Positions 7,251-9,813 of a stretch of DNA of 9,813 nucleotides are shown here, piece after piece; the stretch's first letter is position 1, and every line of letters begins with the position of its first letter. Made by a program: the position numbers and the translations under genes. This DNA comes from JBDTNQ01 sp039933635. Its GTDB lineage: Bacteria > Acidobacteriota > Vicinamibacteria > Vicinamibacterales > SCN-69-37. A model generated the notes under the pieces. The model saw only the letters and a list, made by a program, of their open reading frames with translations, was not told where the DNA came from and made no database searches. The stretch lies in the NCBI GenBank assembly GCA_039933635.1, contig JBDTNQ010000134.1:1-9813 (forward strand), read 5' to 3'.

Positions 7251-7625
7251 TGAAGGCAACGCTCGTCGTGATCCAAAATGACGTAGACCATGCGGAGGCC
7301 AAGGCACTGATCGCCAGGTTGATGCCGTCGGATGCAGAGGCGGATCGCTCGTCGGCTGGCCCAGGCGCGGCTGATCGAGGCCTATGAGAAGACTCGTTGG
7401 CCACGCAAGCGCCCCGCGCTACGCGATCTGCTCGCCTATCTGCTGGATCAGCATGGGCTCACGCGTGCCGATCTGATCCCTGTCCTTGGGACGGCCAGCC
7501 GCGTCAGCGAGGTGTTGGGCGGCAAGCGCGAGCTCAGCATTACCATAATCAAGCGGCTCCGGGATCGCTTTCAGGTCCCCGCCGATCTGCTTATCCCGAC
7601 CTCGCACAAGCGCACAGCGGCATAG
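7250..7625 (+). pseudogene. higA: HigA-family antitoxin, frameshifted (or shortened by internal start)
   Basis: Translation from the ATG coupled to the higB stop gives MKATLVVIQNDVDHAEAKAL and continues as a HigA-like N-terminus, but runs into TGA at 7385 after 45 residues. The rest of the protein is in the next frame: from 7332, RRLAQARLIEAYEKTRWP, then a helix-turn-helix region GLTRADLIPVLG...SRVSEVLGGKR, ending DLLIPTSHKRTAA. Joining both parts gives about 124 residues, as expected for the family. The break lies between about 7329 and 7360 and equals one extra base (or two missing). An ATG at 7332 could start a 97-residue product that keeps the DNA-binding domain, but no Shine-Dalgarno precedes it and the N-terminal segment would be lost. 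A true mutation, a sequencing error or a functional internal start cannot be told apart here. Confidence 0.72.
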
Positions 7626-7664
7626 ACATCGGCCCCTGGTTGATGCTCTGATTTACCTCGTCCC

Positions 7665-7691
7665 CGCGGTTCCGCGGAGTGGAGAACCGCG
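7665..7691 (+). terminator. GC-rich hairpin downstream of higBA
   Basis: CGCGGTTC at 7665-7672 pairs perfectly with GAACCGCG at 7684-7691 across an 11-base loop, 40 bases after the antitoxin stop. It could end or protect the higBA transcript. No T-run follows (CGTCTTGCG comes next), so it is not a standard intrinsic terminator. Confidence 0.3.
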
Positions 7692-7814
7692 CGTCTTGCG
7701 CTGTGCCATCCGCTCGATGTCGTTGCCGTCACAGGCTCGACAGTGGGTGCAACCAGGTGCAAGGCGCCACGGCAACCCTGGCATTCACGGCAACGGCGGC
7801 AACGTGGTGTGTGT

Positions 7815-7894
7815 AACTTACAGATTCTAAAGAGGCTGGAAGAGTTCGAATCCCACCCTCTCCGCCAAATCATCTCCTTTAGAATCAGTAACTT
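7815..7894. repeat. 18-bp imperfect inverted repeat enclosing the tRNA-Ser fragment
   Basis: AACTTACAGATTCTAAAG at 7815-7832 matches the reverse complement of 7877-7894 at 16 of 18 positions; the inner 10 bases GATTCTAAAG / CTTTAGAATC are perfect. The 44-base spacer is almost exactly centred on the tRNA-Ser 3' end. The outermost octamer GTAACTTA is also present as a direct repeat (7813-7820 and 7888-7895), because GTAACTTAC is nearly palindromic. It could therefore be read as terminal inverted repeats with an 8-base target duplication, as recombinase sites, or as a long RNA hairpin. Confidence 0.7.
7845..7867 (+). other. isolated 3' end of a tRNA-Ser gene (probable attachment site)
   Basis: The 23 bases run from the T-loop TTCGAAT through CCCAC (3' half of the T-stem), CCTCTCC (3' half of the acceptor stem) and discriminator G, to CCA. 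The sequence is typical of bacterial tRNA-Ser. The five bases before it (AAGAG) cannot pair with CCCAC, and no acceptor 5' half, D-arm or anticodon arm is found upstream, so this is not a tRNA gene. Duplicated tRNA 3' ends are the usual attachment sites left by tyrosine-integrase elements. No integrase gene is in the window. Confidence 0.72.
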
Positions 7895-8140
7895 AGAAAT
7901 CAAGCCCTCCGCTCGGGTGCAACGCCTCCCATCTTCGCCACGATCTTCGCTTTCGGCTCACGCGATAACACGCGAATTTTGGCCACGTGGGTTCCTTCGA
8001 TGGCCACGGGAGTGCACCGGGCACCCACCATGCGATGGCCCTGGGGAGGTGACCGTCGTGCGCCCACGGATGCAGTCACAACTCGTCCCTCGCCGTCGTT
8101 CTCGGGCGATTGGGACCTCCGGTAGCGTCGACCGCCGGCC

Positions 8141-8169
8141 TTGACGGGGTGTAGCCACAAGGCTACAGT
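8141..8169 (+). promoter_or_regulatory. sigma70-type promoter of the RelE/HI1419-type toxin-antitoxin locus
   Basis: TTGACG at 8141-8146 as -35, a 17-base spacer, and TACAGT at 8164-8169 as -10. Transcription would start near 8175-8177, only a few bases before the toxin ATG at 8179, so the message would be almost leaderless. No Shine-Dalgarno is present. The operator palindrome lies within this promoter. Confidence 0.65.
8150..8167. promoter_or_regulatory. palindromic operator overlapping the toxin-antitoxin promoter
   Basis: TGTAGCC (8150-8156), spacer ACAA, GGCTACA (8161-8167): a perfect 7-bp inverted repeat that fills most of the -35/-10 spacer and enters the -10 box. By family knowledge the helix-turn-helix antitoxin, alone or with its toxin, would bind here and repress the locus. 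The antitoxin encoded at 8463-8765 is the natural candidate. Confidence 0.65.
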
Positions 8170-8178
8170 CTAGTAACG

Positions 8179-8459
8179 ATGGTCGACGTGCGTCGGACCG
8201 AGCGCTTCGCGCGATGGCTGGATGCCCTGCGCGCCGTGCGCGGCCGCGCATCGAACGCCTGAGAGCGGGCAATCCAGGCGACGTCGCACCGGTTGGCGAG
8301 GGAGTGTCCGAGTTGCGGATCGACGTGGGCCCAGGGTATCGCGTCTATTTCACTCGACGAGGCCGCGCCGTGATCATCCTGCTGGCAGGCGGCAGCAAAC
8401 ACACGCAGACCGCCGACACCAGAGCCGCGCTGCAGTTAGCGCGCGGCTTGTCGGAGTAG
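8179..8459 (+). pseudogene. RelE/HI1419-type toxin disrupted by an internal deletion
   Basis: The ATG at 8179 gives MVDVRRTERFARWLDALR, the usual beginning of the RelE/ParE-superfamily 'addiction module killer' toxins of the HI1419 type. It then reaches TGA at 8260 after 27 residues. The remainder is in another frame: RIERLRAGNPGDVAPVGEGV from 8247, then SELRIDVGPGYRVYFTRRGR and ILLAGGSKHTQTADT, to the stop at 8457-8459. Against the family pattern, about 16 bases (roughly five residues plus a frame change) are missing between 8233 and 8247. A GTG or ATG inside the second frame would lack the first helix. The toxin is therefore probably inactive. The surrounding CGCG-rich sequence suggests deletion by slippage between short repeats. 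It is followed 3 bases later by an intact antitoxin gene. Confidence 0.8.
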
Positions 8460-8462
8460 CCG

Positions 8463-8765
8463 ATGAAGAAGAAGACTGTGACCGTCCGGTACGATGTGGC
8501 AGAGCATCTCAGGACCCCTGAGCAGATGGCCGCCTATCTCGAGGCGTGCCTTGAAGAGGCTGACGGCGACGCGGCTTTCGTGGCAAAGGCGCTTGGCGAC
8601 ATGGCGCGAGCGAAGGGGATGAGCCAGGTGGCTCGAGATGCAGGGCTCTCGCGGGAAAGCCTTTACAAGGCCCTGTCAGGTGAGCGCAGTCCCGATTTCG
8701 ACACCGTCCTCAGAGTGATGGCCGCTCTCGGATTGAGATTACATGCCGAAGCCGCCCAAGGCTGA
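8463..8765 (+). CDS. HI1420-type antitoxin (helix-turn-helix, HigA-like)
   Basis: A 100-residue protein of the 'addiction module antidote' family that pairs with HI1419-type toxins. Residues 6-30 (TVRYDVAEHLRTPEQMAAYL and on) and the ALGDMARAKGMSQVARDAGL segment at 43-62 are family-typical. The helix-turn-helix is at about 53-75 (MSQVARDAGLSRESLYKALS), followed by PDFDTVLRVMAALGLRL. It should neutralise the toxin and bind DNA at the promoter palindrome at 8150-8167. The ATG at 8463 has GGAG 7 bases upstream, inside the end of the toxin gene. It is full length with no visible damage, which fits loss of the toxin first and survival of a harmless antitoxin. Confidence 0.9.
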   Translation: MKKKTVTVRYDVAEHLRTPEQMAAYLEACLEEADGDAAFVAKALGDMARAKGMSQVARDAGLSRESLYKALSGERSPDFDTVLRVMAALGLRLHAEAAQG

Positions 8766-8838
8766 CCTGAACGGAGCAGCGTTCCCGTGCCTTCTGCATG
8801 AGTTCTTCGAGCGGCTAGTGGCGCATGGCGTGGCAGCC

Positions 8839-9181
8839 ATGAGGCACGACGACGGAGACGAGGAACGCCGCCGATGCGGCCTGTGCAGGAAGATCGTGGG
8901 CCCCAACGATTCAATCTCGGTGGCCGAGGTGGGTGAACGTTGCTACGCTGCTTCAACGAGGAATTGGCCTCGGCGTCGACTTCGACAACACGCCCATCGC
9001 GCCGATCGTGGTCACCAATGCCGATGGCGTGAGGCACCGGTTCGAGATTCGATCGATGCTGGTTGGCACCGGACACGCCATGTACGCGCGTGAGATCAAG
9101 CATCGCGATGCGCGAGGCGGCTATCGGTTCGAGATCCTCGGCGATCTCGATGCCGACGCCCAGGACTTGCTCTATCACCGC
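8839..9181 (+). pseudogene. remnant of a small zinc-ribbon / DUF7686-like gene, at least two frameshifts
   Basis: Three consecutive frames together read as one small protein. Frame 1, from about 8839, has RRRCGLCRKIVGPNDSISVA and VGERCY, a CxxC zinc-ribbon-like start. Frame 2, about 8949-8968, has CFNEELAS. Frame 3, about 8969-9181, has LGVDFDNTPIAPIVVTNADG, RHRFEIRSMLVGTGHAMYAR and GGYRFEILGDLDADAQDLL. The order and wording resemble uncharacterised proteins that I recall as DUF7686, which have a Cys-rich ribbon followed by a domain with RSMLVxTGH. I cannot confirm the family name. Breaks lie near 8947 and 8966, and the C-terminus is lost after about 9181. The function is unknown even for intact relatives. 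Confidence 0.5.
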
Positions 9182-9277
9182 AATGCCCGGCAGCCGCTGG
9201 ATTGGCCTTCGCAGCGCGGTCGCGCTCGGGTTGCCGGTCGACGGTCAGCGTCATCGTCGGCAGATCCACATACACGT

Positions 9278-9562
9278 TCAGCAGTCACACGTTCCATAGC
9301 CCGTCGTCAGATGCGAGTAAATCATGTAGCGATACCTGTTCGCCGCGATACCGGACACCGGCAGGTCGTAGCCCGCATTGGCGAACGCGGATGCATATGT
9401 CGTCGCCACGCTTGGCGTGGCGCCCCCAAGTGTCGCGTGGCCCCCGAAGAACGTCGGCGCCCCCGACTTCGGCAGCGGATCCACCGAGGCGCTGATATCG
9501 TCCATCCCGGTGCCGCTCGGCGCGGCCGCACTGATCGCCCAGCCGCTGGCGCTACGCGCGCC
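9278..9562 (-). pseudogene. fragment of a surface or secreted Ig-like repeat protein, truncated at both ends
   Basis: On the minus strand, read directly after the RND pump stop and in its frame, the translation gives GWAISAAAPSGTGMDDISAS, then PLPKSGAPTFFGGHATLGGA, ASAFANAGYDLPVSGIAANR and YRYMIYSHLT. It stops at 9278-9280. This matches a repeat common in large exported proteins of Acidobacteriota and relatives (GWA-D...SGTG-D...FLG-A--GG...F--SGY-L). There is no start codon context or signal peptide; the fragment begins mid-domain. Past the stop, another frame continues with NVYVDLPTMTLTVDR (down to about 9237), suggesting a frameshift near 9285. It is a dead remnant left after rearrangement. 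Confidence 0.55.
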
Positions 9563-9565
9563 AGC

Positions 9566-9813
9566 TCACGGACGCAGCGACGGAGGCGATGAACGCCAGG
9601 CCAGACGGCTCTTGGTGTGCTCGACTAGCGAATAGAACGTCGGTAGCGCGAGCAGGGTGAACAGCGTGGACGTGATTAGTCCCCCGATCATGACAATGGC
9701 GAGCGGGCGTTCGAGTTCGCTCCCTTGGCCGCGCAGGACGACCAATGGCAGCAGGCCGAGCATCGCGCAACTCGCGGTCATGAGCTTGGGCCGCATGCGA
9801 CCGATGCTCGCCG
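9566..9813 (-). CDS. C-terminus of a heavy-metal RND efflux pump (CzcA/CusA family), 5' end outside the window
   Basis: The last 81 residues of an inner-membrane RND transporter; the gene enters from the right edge. RMRPKLMTASCAMLGLLPLV, GQGSELERPLAIVMIGGLIT and STLFTLLALPTFYSLVE correspond to the last two transmembrane helices of CzcA/CusA-type pumps, including the conserved R-RP-LMTA and S-ERPLA--VIGG motifs. Such pumps export Cu(I)/Ag(I) or Zn/Co/Cd with a periplasmic adaptor and outer-membrane channel. The metal cannot be told from this part, because the selectivity residues lie upstream. The tail after the last helix is short and the stop at 9566 is followed directly by the surface-repeat fragment. 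Confidence 0.88.
   Translation of the reverse strand, partial: ASIGRMRPKLMTASCAMLGLLPLVVLRGQGSELERPLAIVMIGGLITSTLFTLLALPTFYSLVEHTKSRLAWRSSPPSLRP

Larger units (their letters stand above)
7745..7923. repeat. cluster of short direct repeats around the tRNA fragment
   Basis: GGGTGCAAC occurs at 7745-7753 and again at 7915-7923, on opposite sides of the tRNA-Ser fragment, with a further GGTGCAA at 7756-7762. CGGCAAC occurs at 7770-7776, 7788-7794 and 7797-7803, that is at offsets of 18 and 9 bases; the first two copies share the longer form CACGGCAAC. Short direct repeats on both sides of a recombination core resemble arm-type binding sites of tyrosine integrases. That reading is inference; the repeats themselves are exact. 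Confidence 0.45.
7626..8140. other. gene-free stretch between two toxin-antitoxin loci
   Basis: About 515 bases without a convincing gene on either strand. The left part holds a hairpin at 7665-7691. The middle holds short direct repeats (7745-7803), an 18-bp imperfect inverted repeat (7815-7832 / 7877-7894) and a tRNA-Ser 3' end (7845-7867). For the right part (about 7925-8140) I see nothing recognisable; the open frame on the minus strand at 7900-8160 has no family-like segment and no plausible start context. The layout fits an attachment site of a mobile element more than a decayed gene. Confidence 0.55.

Noticed and set aside
7745..7803. A CRISPR array
   Set aside because: The repeats are only 7-9 bases, with spacing of 9-18 bases, and there are no cas genes.
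7826..7867. A complete tRNA-Ser gene
   Set aside because: The bases before the T-loop cannot form a T-stem and no acceptor 5' half or anticodon arm exists upstream.
7813..7895. An integron attC site
   Set aside because: The ends do not fit the GTTRRRY / RYYYAAC core pattern and no integron integrase or cassette array is present.
7571..7903. Minus-strand frame containing WRRGWDSNSSS
   Set aside because: The WRRGWDSN string is simply the antisense translation of a tRNA-Ser 3' end, a frequent source of false genes.
7900..8160. An 86-codon minus-strand frame in the gene-free stretch
   Set aside because: It shows no recognisable family segment, has no Shine-Dalgarno, and overlaps both the inverted repeat and the toxin promoter.

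Overview
The window is high-GC DNA that looks like a soil or freshwater Acidobacteriota (Vicinamibacteria-like) or Gemmatimonadota genome. That is an inference from the cbb3 oxidase layout, the Ig-like extension on its subunit III, and a remnant of a surface-protein repeat of a kind I associate with Acidobacteriota. There are no rRNA genes and no complete tRNA genes, so the placement is tentative.

Region 1 (1-6718) is intact and ordinary in codon use. A DUF488 gene on the + strand (172-684) converges on a compact six-gene minus-strand operon. In transcription order the operon is: tandem universal stress protein (6718-5708), a three-part HAD phosphatase / HerA-type ATPase / DUF5752-like fusion protein (5711-3963), then the four subunits of a cbb3-type cytochrome oxidase: CcoN (3924-2500), CcoO (2503-1883), a CcoQ-position membrane peptide (1883-1620) and a CcoP-position monohaem cytochrome c with an N-terminal Ig-like domain (1623-715). 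Most gene pairs overlap by 1 or 4 bases, which suggests translational coupling. CcoN keeps all the haem and CuB ligands, so the oxidase should work as a high-affinity terminal oxidase. The stress protein and the fusion protein are probably co-expressed with it under low oxygen or stress.

Region 2 (about 6720-8770) is accessory DNA. It holds two type II toxin-antitoxin loci, each with one broken partner: HigB (6951-7250) with a frameshifted HigA (7250-7625), and an HI1419/RelE-type toxin with a frame-changing deletion (8179-8459) beside an intact HI1420-type antitoxin (8463-8765). The second locus has a clear promoter with a palindromic operator inside it. Between the two loci is a gene-free stretch of about 550 bases. 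It carries the isolated 3' end of a tRNA-Ser gene (7845-7867), centred between 18-bp imperfect inverted repeats and surrounded by short direct repeats. This looks like the attachment site of an integrative element, possibly attP-like in layout.

Region 3 (about 8770-9813) is decaying DNA: a frameshifted zinc-ribbon/DUF7686-like gene on the + strand, a truncated surface-repeat gene on the minus strand, and the intact C-terminus of a CzcA/CusA-type heavy-metal RND pump running off the right edge.

The strongest leads are the HAD-HerA-DUF5752 fusion inside an oxidase operon, the tRNA-Ser fragment framed by repeats, and the paired decay of two neighbouring toxin-antitoxin modules.
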